Positions 10,601-17,665 of a stretch of DNA of 64,000 nucleotides are shown here, piece by piece. A model generated the notes under the pieces. It searched no databases. It was not told the DNA's origin and was given only the letters and a program-made list of their open reading frames with translations. Location of the stretch: NCBI GenBank assembly GCA_019671135.1, contig JAHRHY010000008.1, positions 2,264,322-2,328,321 of the forward strand. The letters are read 5' to 3'. The position numbers were made by a program, and so were the translations under genes. Each line of letters begins with the position of its first letter. Position 1 is the first letter of the stretch. Source of the DNA: Linnemannia hyalina (Eukaryota > Mortierellomycota > Mortierellomycetes > Mortierellales > Mortierellaceae).

Positions 10601-11568
10601 TTAGCGATGTTGACGAGGGCGAGGTAGACAGCGTTTCCAGGTTGGGTAGCAAGGGAGTGAAAGTGAAGGTGAGAGAGGAGTTTCCCTTGTGTGCGAGCGG
10701 AGATGGAGTTGGCGTTGGCACCACGACAGCGCCAGAGAACAGTGTGTCCATTGTGGGTGAAGTGAAGGTCGTTGTTTCGCCAGTTGATGAAAGGGTTGAT
10801 GGTCGTTAGCCAGGGTTTTCCAAGGATGAGGTCGTAGTTGGAGAGGGGGTAAATGAGTGCTTCCAGTTTGTCGGAGTAGTGGTCGCGGTCGATGGTAAAG
10901 GTGGAGGTGGATGATGAAATGGAAGAGGAACCGTTTGGAAGGATGATGGGGATGGAGGGGCCAGGAGTGCGAGTGAGGGAGTGTTGTTTGCAAAAAGAAG
11001 AACTGATGACGTTCCCTTCCGCACCGCAATCGATTAAAATACGCGCAGGGGCACCAGCCACATTACCAATAAACGACAAGAGTGTACGGGAGGCTTTCTC
11101 AGCCGTGAAAGCGTGCAGACGGACGGATTTGTGTCGCAAGCGTTTGGTCCTGCGCTTGGACATGGGTTGGTCTAAAGCAGCAGGAGAGGAGAGTGGGTCC
11201 AGGTCCACTTCTTCTGATGGGCTAAGACCAACAGGCGAGGTATCAGATACGTCGTCGGTGAGTTGTAACTCATCGTCAAAGGGTACCGTGGTGGAGTGAG
11301 TGTTGGGGGCAGTGGTGGTCGAGTCGATGGCAATTGAGGAGGGAGTACGAGGCGAGGCAGGGATGGATGAGGGAAAAAGGGAGAGTGGAGGAGGAGAGAA
11401 GGAGAGTTTGTGTAGGCTACGAGGTGCGGATGTGGTAGTGCGAATAATGGATACAGAGGGGGGAGTGTTTTTGATAGCAGAATTTTTATTCTTGGAACTG
11501 TAACTTAACTCTGGTAAGGAAACACTCCCTTTGTCCAGAGGAGAAAGGGAGGGAACGTCGACGATCAA
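7660..11568 (-). CDS. pol: Pol polyprotein of gypsy-2 (protease, RT, RNase H, integrase, chromodomain)
   Basis: About 1300 residues, complete. Protease LIDCGAEGN near residue 178. Reverse transcriptase with IDRFRGARYFTKLDLLSGYHQ and the active-site box VYLDDILIYS near residue 530. RNase H TDASGFALG near 680 and NYPTHEQELLAV. Integrase HHCC zinc-binding region (H..H...C..C, about 880-920) then the catalytic triad in TMDFVG, VSDRDTKF and the E of QTDGQTERANRTL. The C-terminal chromodomain (EEEYEVEAI...WQGYPREDWTWEP) places it among chromoviruses. The frame is -1 relative to gag and is open through the gag stop, so expression probably needs -1 frameshifting; the listed start (a TTG) is only a convenient boundary. 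Sense strand is minus. Confidence 0.95.
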   Translation of the reverse strand: MIVDVPSLSPLDKGSVSLPELSYSSKNKNSAIKNTPPSVSIIRTTTSAPRSLHKLSFSPPPLSLFPSSIPASPRTPSSIAIDSTTTAPNTHSTTVPFDDELQLTDDVSDTSPVGLSPSEEVDLDPLSSPAALDQPMSKRRTKRLRHKSVRLHAFTAEKASRTLLSFIGNVAGAPARILIDCGAEGNVISSSFCKQHSLTRTPGPSIPIILPNGSSSISSSTSTFTIDRDHYSDKLEALIYPLSNYDLILGKPWLTTINPFINWRNNDLHFTHNGHTVLWRCRGANANSISARTQGKLLSHLHFHSLATQPGNAVYLALVNIAKKTNDNNSNDNKPTSPPLSPDIHNIVHNEFPDVFPSSLPSGLPPDRGDAMKIETDPSADPPFRPVIRLSIAELDELRKQLDDLLGKGFIKPSTSPYGAPVLFVKKKDGSLRMCVDYRGLNRITKKNRHPLPRIDELIDRFRGARYFTKLDLLSGYHQQRIAEEDTHKTAFRCRYGHFEFNVVPFGLTNAPASFSNMMLRVLDPVLDKWVVVYLDDILIYSRAEAEHLQHLRSVLTLLRKYGLYAKLSKCSFMQKETEFLGHVISKDGIHTSGGLVRAIREWPRPQKQKDVQQFVGLAQFYHQYIANFASIALPLTALLGEGVPFSWSQEQEVAFTTLKEAISKAPVLRIFDPDLLTTVETDASGFALGAVLFQTDEHGESRPVAFTSRKLNSAERNYPTHEQELLAVVHALKTWRYYLDGSHFIVYTDHATLQHFPTQPKLTRRQARWMELLQEYNFTFKYKKGADNIVPDALSRRPDHREINTLSVQLDPRLRQRLMDGYKEDHRLKPIYESCLQGSPPSNYSLVDGVLCIQRNDLLLVCIPSNSDLRLSLLHDAHDSAIAGHFGFEKTYGHLHSRFFWPSMAKDTRLYVQTCESCQRTKPSNQPPAGLLQPLPIPDRPWQTVTMDFVGPLPKTPRGFDSITVFVDKLTKQVHFAPCHTTDSASQVARIFFDHVFRLHGMPTTIVSDRDTKFTSRFWKELSRLMDVHLAMSTAFHPQTDGQTERANRTLITMLRNFVDQRQSNWDLLLSAAEFATNNATNASTGVSPFFLNSGAHPNMPMSLLTPTPGPNPSVNEFVQSRSEALTLAKESLAAAQERQAANADIHRREHDFKVGDHVLLNLENITLPSDRTRTSQKLLARFAGPHTIVEQLSPVSFRLDLPPSMKIHPVFHVDRFRRYQPSPATLGPRTPARPPPVIVEDEEEYEVEAIADHRKVNNNMEYLLQWQGYPREDWTWEPESELAHCKDILNKYKRDHGLRT

Positions 11569-11576
11569 GTCCTGGA

Positions 11577-12575
11577 CTAAGCCTGATCGTCGGAGGCTTT
11601 TCCCGACTCGGGGGAATCACCCACGGCTACTTGATAAACCCATCGTCCTTGGCGGTTGTTGTTGTTGCCACGGTTGGTATTGTTGTTGTCGCCGTAGATG
11701 GGGCACTCCTTTGCATAATGTCCAGGTTGGCGACAGCGACGGCAAGCATTGTTGTTTTTACACCATTCGCGTTCCTGAGGGGTCAGGGAAGGGGGATTAC
11801 CGTTGTTGTTGTTTCGGGGGCCGTTGTTGTTATTGTTGTTGCGGTTGTAGTTATTGTTATGACCCATGTTTCTCTCTAGGCGATTAAATCGTTGGGTGAT
11901 ATTGTTGAGGGCGATCTGGATGTTGTCGATTTCCATGGGGGTGGCTTGAGAGAGAGCGGAGGAAGAGGTGAAGGAAGAAATGATGGGGGCGGAGGCGATG
12001 GCGAGCGAGTTGGTCTTGGGGCCGGTGTCGGGTTTGAAGGAGTAAATGCGGTCCATCTCTTGGGCGTATTGAAAGATCTGAATGAGGGTGATATTGGGGT
12101 TTTGAATAATGTGTCCTTCGATCATCTGTTGAAGAACCAAGGGGCAGTTGTCGATAAAGGATGTTTGGGCGAACTCGTTGACCGTGGTCTTGGCAGCGTC
12201 GGTGGAGGCATAACCAAGAAGGGCGCCCAAAAGTTCCTTGAATGTAGATAAGTAGGTCGAAAAGTTGGTGGTCATGCGAAGATTGGTGAGGTGTCGTCGA
12301 CAGGAGCCCGCAAAGTTGTTGGGAATGTACTCTAGCTTAAAAGCAGGAGTAAACTCGGTCTCGAAGTTGCAAGTATCAGGGAGCCCACATCCATCAAACC
12401 ATCGGGCAGGGCCAGGCGTGCCCAAGTACGAGAGAGCGTGGGGTGTTCGTTCAGTCTCACTTATCTTAGCAAGGTTGAAGTAGCGGTTAACCGCAACGAG
12501 CCAGGCCAAGGCAGAGAAACCGTCGCGGGCGCCTGTAAAGACAGGAGGGGGGTTAAGGCGGGCAGGGGTAACCAT
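11577..12575 (-). CDS. gag: Gag protein of gypsy-2
   Basis: 332 residues from the first ATG of the frame (12575). The core starts VFTGARDGFSALAWLVAVNRYF, typical of the retrotrans_gag domain of fungal Ty3/gypsy elements. It is followed by an Asn-rich linker and one CCHC zinc knuckle (CRRCRQPGHYAKEC near residue 285). It would form the particle and bind RNA. It ends DDQA, 9 bases before the nominal pol start and overlapping the open pol frame. A longer frame upstream has no ATG. Confidence 0.92.
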   Translation of the reverse strand: MVTPARLNPPPVFTGARDGFSALAWLVAVNRYFNLAKISETERTPHALSYLGTPGPARWFDGCGLPDTCNFETEFTPAFKLEYIPNNFAGSCRRHLTNLRMTTNFSTYLSTFKELLGALLGYASTDAAKTTVNEFAQTSFIDNCPLVLQQMIEGHIIQNPNITLIQIFQYAQEMDRIYSFKPDTGPKTNSLAIASAPIISSFTSSSALSQATPMEIDNIQIALNNITQRFNRLERNMGHNNNYNRNNNNNNGPRNNNNGNPPSLTPQEREWCKNNNACRRCRQPGHYAKECPIYGDNNNTNRGNNNNRQGRWVYQVAVGDSPESGKASDDQA

Positions 12576-12779
12576 GACTGGTAGTGCAGAGAGAAGTGCG
12601 GAGAGGTCAAAAATGTCCAGAGTGTAAGAGGGTACGAAGGAAAATAGGGGCAGGGAATGAAATTCAGGGCTGGTGTGCAGAGAGAGCTGGGACGAGGGAA
12701 AATTAAAGTAAAACGCGGGCAGTGAAAACGAGGAGGGAAAAATCAAGAGGTCAGTGGAACGAGGGAACCTTTGCTACCA

Positions 12780-12986
12780 TGCAACAGGCGAAGACTGGGA
12801 CAGAGAAGTATAGAACGGGGACGAGAGTTGAAGCAGTGATGATTGATGTTATTACTATGGTACAACTAAATATATATACAAAGTCGCCAACTAGGTTTCT
12901 AGGTGTAGTGTCATAGTGAGTCAGAGATGATAGAGAGTGACAAGGAATGACTAACTAGAGAGCAATGATAAACCTAATATGTTGCA
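12780..12986 (-). repeat. gypsy-2 5' LTR (207 bp)
   Basis: Identical by eye to 7428-7634. The adjacent internal bases 12765-12779 give the sense primer-binding site TGGTAGCAAAGGTTC, the same as in gypsy-A (41968 onward), although the two LTR bodies differ. Confidence 0.95.
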
Positions 12987-13458
12987 GAAGTGGAGTCCTT
13001 TATTTATACTAATTCATGGGACACTGCCACACTGGATATTAATAGCGCTTGCTTATTAACACTGCTTGGCGCTTAGTAACAAAAGAGTTTTAAAAAGGCA
13101 TCTAAGTGGTTAATAACGTAGTGTTCCTCGTATGACGTAGATCTTGCTTATTAAGACTGCTTGGCGTTAAAGACGGGGTTTAAAAATGGTTAAGAATGTA
13201 GTATTCTTTTATGACGTAGGTTTGTACATGTGTTTATGTATTCTTTTATGACGTAGGTTTGTACATGTGTTTATCCTCTTTGTTAAATAAAAAGGAATGT
13301 TGTAGAATAGCATAGAATAGCATCCGATCTACTACAATAATACCATGACTTTTAATAATAGATACCGGTGCATATTAGCGTCTAGGCAGTTAATACCGTA
13401 TCTCAACGCTGACTAAATAGGCTATGTATGTCTATTATTTTAAAAACCTGCAATAAGT
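12987..13458 (-). promoter_or_regulatory. Promoter region between transposase and acidic-protein genes of element Y
   Basis: Homologous to 54007-54450 of element X. It contains a TATA-like ATTTATA (12999-13010; TATAAATAAAGG on the sense strand). TATGACGTAG motifs lie near 13131, 13212 and 13247, the last two within a tandem duplication of about 37 bp. Repeated TTGCTTATTAA.ACTGCTTGGCG segments and TTTTAAAAA motifs are also present. TGACGTA resembles ATF/CREB sites; binding is inference. Confidence 0.55.
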
Positions 13459-14748
13459 CTACAAATTACCATTAACATCCATTTGTCGCTTCGTACCTCT
13501 AAGCTCAATGGAAAGACCGGGTTGCATTATTACTGCTTGATCCATTGGTGTGTCCTCATCAACATTAACATCAACATCACCATGAAGATTAATACCAAGA
13601 AATTTGTTCTGGAGTTGTGCCATTGTATTTCCATCCTCCACTAGCGCACCAACATCAACATATCCCATTGGTTGCTCAACGTCGTTCTCTGTTGTCGGAT
13701 ACTCGAATCCTTCGCGAAGCCAAGCTGTATGAATTGGTTCTGCAGAAATCTTCAACAAAGCAACCATCTTTTTCATGTTTAAGAGTAACAAAGATAACTT
13801 CAACTGCAAATTATATGTTTGTTTCTTATCCACCAACACAGGAGTACGGTTGTTGTGTTTCTCAAATGTGGAACCAAGGTCTGCAAACAGAGATTCCATC
13901 TGCGAGCGGAAACTACCAAAGGTGGTATTGTATAACGCTTCTTCCTGTGTAAGTTCCTTGTTCTTCTGTTTACGGTATGGATGAGCGAAATTTTGGATTC
14001 TAAGAGTGTCAGACTCATCTATAAGCCTCCTTAAGAACTGTGGATACCCTCCATCGAGAGCAATGCAATCCATCTCATGCACTCTCTTGTCCAACTTCAT
14101 CGTTAGCAGCATTGTTCCATCAGCATTGTTCTTGCAAGATGCAGATTTGGAGACAAATAAAGCCATGCCATTACAATCCATTGCTACCTGTGTGCGTAAT
14201 CCTGACTTTTTCAGCTTGTAAGAGTACATATCAGCACTACTCTCACCTTTGTATGTTGCTCTTGTATCATGACCATCAAGATGCAATGTAACATGCTTAA
14301 ATAATGGAGGATTCTTTTCCTTTGCAGACAAAAGGCGTATTTTAATTGTGGAGAACATTGTTGCAATACAGTTGGTGATGTACTTGTTGTGCAAAGTATA
14401 TTCTTTCTTATAAAACACAGAGTGCATTGCATGAAAACTACTTTTTGGCATGTGTGGTTCCATTGCTTCCATAGACAGTCCTTTGACAAGATGGTAGAGC
14501 ATTAAAAGACCTTTCTCCACTTCTTTGTATGGACCAGGATACTTAACCTTTGGCCAGATGTCAACAAGAAAGAAGTACACTGGAATAGGACCAAGGCGTC
14601 GATTTAGGGTTTCTTTTATTTCTGGCATATACCCAATTTCCTTGCTTACAGTACGATGATTATTACGTGGTGTAATTGTTGGCCATCCAGCGTTGAGGAA
14701 AGTCCAATGGTCATCAAGCAGTTGTTGGAAGTGTTTTGTTAGATCCAT
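13459..14748 (-). CDS. DDE transposase, PIF/Harbinger-like (element Y)
   Basis: 429 residues from the ATG at 14748 (MDLTKHF); the frame upstream runs through the TTTTTTAAAAA promoter motif and is probably untranslated. The catalytic core fits DDE_Tnp_4: HLDGHDTR (first Asp, near residue 170), CIALDGGYPQF (second Asp, near 255) and FRSQMESLFADLGSTFEKHNNR (Glu, near 305). It would cut and rejoin the element's GGAGGCC-containing ends. Near-identical to the interrupted copy in element X (41854-54006; differences such as RIQ/KVQ) and clearly homologous to the Z-type transposase at 17666-18925. The conserved open frame suggests function. Family placement is by motif recognition only. Confidence 0.82.
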   Translation of the reverse strand: MDLTKHFQQLLDDHWTFLNAGWPTITPRNNHRTVSKEIGYMPEIKETLNRRLGPIPVYFFLVDIWPKVKYPGPYKEVEKGLLMLYHLVKGLSMEAMEPHMPKSSFHAMHSVFYKKEYTLHNKYITNCIATMFSTIKIRLLSAKEKNPPLFKHVTLHLDGHDTRATYKGESSADMYSYKLKKSGLRTQVAMDCNGMALFVSKSASCKNNADGTMLLTMKLDKRVHEMDCIALDGGYPQFLRRLIDESDTLRIQNFAHPYRKQKNKELTQEEALYNTTFGSFRSQMESLFADLGSTFEKHNNRTPVLVDKKQTYNLQLKLSLLLLNMKKMVALLKISAEPIHTAWLREGFEYPTTENDVEQPMGYVDVGALVEDGNTMAQLQNKFLGINLHGDVDVNVDEDTPMDQAVIMQPGLSIELRGTKRQMDVNGNL

Positions 14749-14901
14749 AATAATATTTATGTATTGGATTGTCATGACGTTAACCAACAATAACAATTTT
14801 TTAAAAAGGCTTATACTTAACTGCATACACAACAGCATGTAGGATGGTATCTATCATACAGCAAGCACATAGTTGAGAATACAAATATATTTTATTCGGT
14901 A
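14749..14901 (-). promoter_or_regulatory. Element Y transposase promoter and left inner flank
   Basis: AT-rich, with the palindromic AATTTTTTAAAAAGG about 50 bp before the transposase ATG and TATATTTTATTCGG next to the terminal repeat. The matching region is 41693-41853 in X. Confidence 0.5.
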
Positions 14902-15396
14902 GCGGCCCCTTCATGTGCAGAGGATATAAAAAGGCATATAAAAAATATCCAAAGTCCAAGGAACGGAGTGTTGACTTCCATAACTGGCATATCTCTTCAT
15001 AGTGGGCAACAGAACACAGAATAAAATAGCAATAGACAGCACAAGAATTTTTAAAATGTAATCTCTCCCCTGTATTTCACGACAAAGATACAGTTGAGAA
15101 TACAAGTGCTTTAGATGATGACATACAAGAACTACTCTGTCGAATCTTGCAGTGAGGGTTACAGTTTAATAGTAGATGAACACATTCAAGATATTGGTGA
15201 GCGAAAAATAAGAAGACTTTGTTGTTTGGAGAATGTAGTTGTGTTTAGTAGGATAATCGCGCAAGGAATGTTACAGTGGTTGTTTTAAATGGTTGATATC
15301 ATACATACACTCTCCTCTAATGGACGCGGTGGATATCGTCAAGATCTGCAGAGATGTAACAAACACCATATGATAATTTGGACTTGAAAGGCCTCC
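14902..15396 (-). repeat. Left terminal direct repeat of element Y (495 bp)
   Basis: GCGGCCCCTTCATG...GAAAGGCCTCC on plus. Same length as the copies at 41198, 57373 and 63472, with scattered substitutions. Its outer edge meets TTACGAG of a Z-element tail, i.e. a TAA target on the element's own strand. On the element strand the ends GGAGGCCTTTCAGG and GCGGCCCCTTCATG form an imperfect inverted repeat (9 of 14 positions). Confidence 0.88.
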
Positions 15397-15800
15397 TTAC
15401 GAGTTTATCAAGAATGTATTAAAATTAAACATCACAATAATCACGAGGTAATCCAAAATGCGTTCATATCAAATATCATAACTGTGGTAATAACTACAGT
15501 TTGTCAGCTGTCGAATCGAATGCCGAATGTCAAATGTCGAATGTCGAATATTGTTGAGAAAGTGTAGCAATAACGCCATTAAAAACGTATCAGCTACCCT
15601 TTCTTTCCAACAACCAATGTTTGTTAAAGCCACTATGCTACTTTTTTAAAAAATCGGGATCCAACTTTTTTTTAAAACTACCACTACATCATCACCAGTA
15701 TCACGAGTGCTATATTGGATATACACATAGGATATATCATGAAAAGGAGATATTAGTAACCATCGCTAATTATATAAACACGAAAACAAATGCTCTACTA
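15397..15800 (+). mobile_element. Tail of a Z-type element (Z'), interrupted by element Y
   Basis: Matches 19994-20415 and 34858-35260 nearly perfectly, ending CTCTACTA before the palindrome. Non-coding, with clustered GTCGAATG repeats (15510-15550) and a TTTTTTAAAA motif near 15640. It shares the palindrome 15801-16251 with Z1, so Z' and Z1 are joined head to tail. Confidence 0.8.
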
Positions 15801-16251
15801 GGAGGCCATCCATGTTCGGCTCCACCAACCATAGACTACAGTATAAAAATATCTGTCAACACCTATTAAAACAGTGTGTTCCTTGAGAGTACAACAAATC
15901 TCATCAGCTTTTTCCTTCCACCAGTCTCCATTTTCTACATTCACCACCACTACTTTGTAACATCATCTACTTTAGCTGAGAAAGCCTTGGACATGATCAT
16001 CTCATATTGGAAAGGAAATTACTATCTGTAATATCTAGGATCCAATATGAGATGATCATGTCCAAGGCTTTCTCAGCTAAAGTAGATGATGTTACAAAGT
16101 AGTGGTGGTGAATGTAGAAAATGGAGACTGGTGGAAGGAAAAAGCTGATGAGATTTGTTGTACTCTCAAGGAACACACTGTTTTAATAGGTGTTGACAGA
16201 TATTTTTATACTGTAGTCTATGGTTGGTGGAGCCGAACATGGATGGCCTCC
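15801..16251. repeat. Hairpin terminal palindrome, copy A (flip)
   Basis: Arms 15801-16010 and 16042-16251 are perfect 210-bp inverted repeats. The 31-nt centre 16011-16041 (begins AAAGGAAATTACTATC) is not self-complementary as a whole but holds ATTAC/GTAAT. Ends are GGAGGCCATCC and GGATGGCCTCC. The right arm carries the first in-frame ATG of the adjacent Rep-like gene. Read outward to the left, the mirror ATG GCC TCC meets TAG at once. Confidence 0.95.
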
Positions 16252-17628
16252 AAAGACAATAGTTTTTTTAGCTCTAAACTACTAGAAAAACATAGAAAAA
16301 AGTTTAGAAGTACGGCCTTATACCATGCAGGATATTTCAGCATTAAGGTAACGCTCAATGAACTGGAGGCCATCTCTTTAATTTCCGAGTTACCACCAAT
16401 ATTTTATGAGCTTGAGGTTGACTATGTTATTCTCCATGATATAGACATTGCTACGGATTGTAGATATGTTACAAGCCGTCCAATTCTTCAGCAATACCTT
16501 CAAGAGAGATTTGGAGAAGATTTGGATATTGCCGACGATCTCCATAAGGTTGGTAACCACTGTCTCTCTTGGTTTGGAGTTACCGAAAAAGACCAAAAGG
16601 TCCGTTGTAAGGTTTATAACAAACTTGTACAGATGTTGGAGAGTGCTGAAGTAAAAATGTCGTTGGGTTCAAGAATGGAAAATTTTGTTATGGATGTGGA
16701 TAAGGACCTACATAAGAGACTTCGAAAGGCGAAGAAAACAGGTCTAACAAGACTTGAACTTACCTTTTATGGACAGGAGATATATACATTCTCCTATTAT
16801 AAAGGAGTCTTGGATGCCACAAAGGAAGAGATCCAAGAATGTCCCACCTTCTGCGTAAAACACAAGGCATATTGGAAGTATATAGTTGGTAATATATCAT
16901 CCATGGTAGGTATTCATGTAACAAGGGGTGAAAAATCGGCATTCGCATATTGCCATTGGTGGAACTCTGTTACAGGTAAGAAGTATGGTTCATATCGTAA
17001 CAATGTCGAGAAAGAGGAAGCAATGACGTTGTTAGCCAACTATAGCTTCAACGATAGACCAATATACTTTTTGGAGGTTGAGATGGATGAGAATAGCATT
17101 AAGGATATTACAGTTACCAAGTACAAACGGCCTGACGAATGTACAGCAATAACACTTGTTGCAGGAGCACATAAAGGCATGTACCCATACATTTACGATG
17201 ATGACGTTTTACAATTCGAGGATATGGGTATAGTGGAGGTGGATAATGTAAAGATCCAATGGCCTGAGAGAAGAATCCGCAAAGGTGCACCACCAATTGT
17301 TGATATTCATCTAGAAAACATGAATGGTGAGAATTTTATACAAGTCCATGATAGAGCTATCCACAAAGCAACATACAAAGCTGGATATAATGTACTTGAA
17401 ATAAATACCAGCTATACAGTCATAGCAATTGCAATGGATATGTATCACAACAAAGAATATATTTTTGCAACATTGTCCAATGGTATTAAAGTACGATGTG
17501 GACTTAGTTTAGAAACAAAGATCGTTGCATGGCTGGAAGAATATCCCGATGGCCAAGTTCCGTATATGAATTTCACCACATTGCAATGCAGAACTGTTCG
17601 CGGGTTCAAGGATATTTATATACGTTAA
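16243..17628 (+). CDS. Possible rolling-circle replication initiator-like protein (Rep)
   Basis: 461 residues from the ATG at 16243, which lies in the palindrome's terminal GGATGGCCTCC; the frame is open upstream to about 16090 but only GTG codons precede. Features recalling Rep_trans / filamentous-phage gpII-type initiators: an Asp-rich strand LHDIDIATDC (residues 64-73), then CLSWFG...RCKVYNKLVQMLES (about 108-130) and TRLELTFYG (about 170), similar to the family's RxYDKxxE...RxE pattern. A Trp-rich WKYIVGN...CHWWNSVTG segment follows near 235-270, then a beta-rich C-terminal half I do not recognise. No helicase domain or canonical HUH triad is evident. Convergent with the transposase gene, 37 bp apart. 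If the assignment is right it would nick and replicate the hairpin ends. Homology is tentative; the coding frame is solid. Confidence 0.6.
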   Translation: MASKDNSFFSSKLLEKHRKKFRSTALYHAGYFSIKVTLNELEAISLISELPPIFYELEVDYVILHDIDIATDCRYVTSRPILQQYLQERFGEDLDIADDLHKVGNHCLSWFGVTEKDQKVRCKVYNKLVQMLESAEVKMSLGSRMENFVMDVDKDLHKRLRKAKKTGLTRLELTFYGQEIYTFSYYKGVLDATKEEIQECPTFCVKHKAYWKYIVGNISSMVGIHVTRGEKSAFAYCHWWNSVTGKKYGSYRNNVEKEEAMTLLANYSFNDRPIYFLEVEMDENSIKDITVTKYKRPDECTAITLVAGAHKGMYPYIYDDDVLQFEDMGIVEVDNVKIQWPERRIRKGAPPIVDIHLENMNGENFIQVHDRAIHKATYKAGYNVLEINTSYTVIAIAMDMYHNKEYIFATLSNGIKVRCGLSLETKIVAWLEEYPDGQVPYMNFTTLQCRTVRGFKDIYIR

Positions 17629-17665
17629 GAATGCTAATAGATAGTTTTTAAAAATTACAATGGGC
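17629..17665. terminator. Convergent intergenic spacer with TTTTTAAAAA motif
   Basis: 37-bp gap between the stop codons of the Rep-like and transposase genes, containing AGTTTTTAAAAATTAC. The palindromic T5-6A4-5 motif recurs in many intergenic gaps of X, Y and Z elements. A 3'-end role here is inferred from position. Confidence 0.4.

Larger units (their letters stand above)
7428..12986 (-). mobile_element. Ty3/gypsy chromovirus gypsy-2, complete
   Basis: Two 207-bp LTRs identical by eye enclose gag (12575-11577) and pol (11568-7660). The sense PBS next to the 5' LTR is TGGTAGCAAAGGTTC and the purine tract before the 3' LTR reads AAGAGGGGAAGG. Identical LTRs suggest recent insertion. The flanks CCTTC (left) and GAAGT (right) do not form a duplication, and about 1.3-1.4 kb of element Y is missing at the site. 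Confidence 0.92.
5588..15396 (-). mobile_element. Element Y: DDE-transposase element with 495-bp terminal direct repeats
   Basis: Read on the minus strand: left repeat 15396-14902, transposase gene 14748-13459, promoter region, then the 3' half of the acidic-protein gene (7427-6380), then the right repeat 6256-5588. The order and sequences match element X (41198-57867). It is interrupted by gypsy-2 (7428-12986). The left end lies next to TAA inside the tail of a Z element: the uninterrupted sequence is CTCGTAAGTATT on the opposite strand of 19990. The right end abuts a gag fragment with no matching TAA, so that side has been rearranged. Confidence 0.75.

Noticed and set aside
15621..15869. 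82-codon frame ending in the palindrome (also at 20236 and 35081)
   Set aside because: Identical because the Z tail is duplicated; composition is Lys/His/Tyr noise, and its end merely reads through the palindrome arm.
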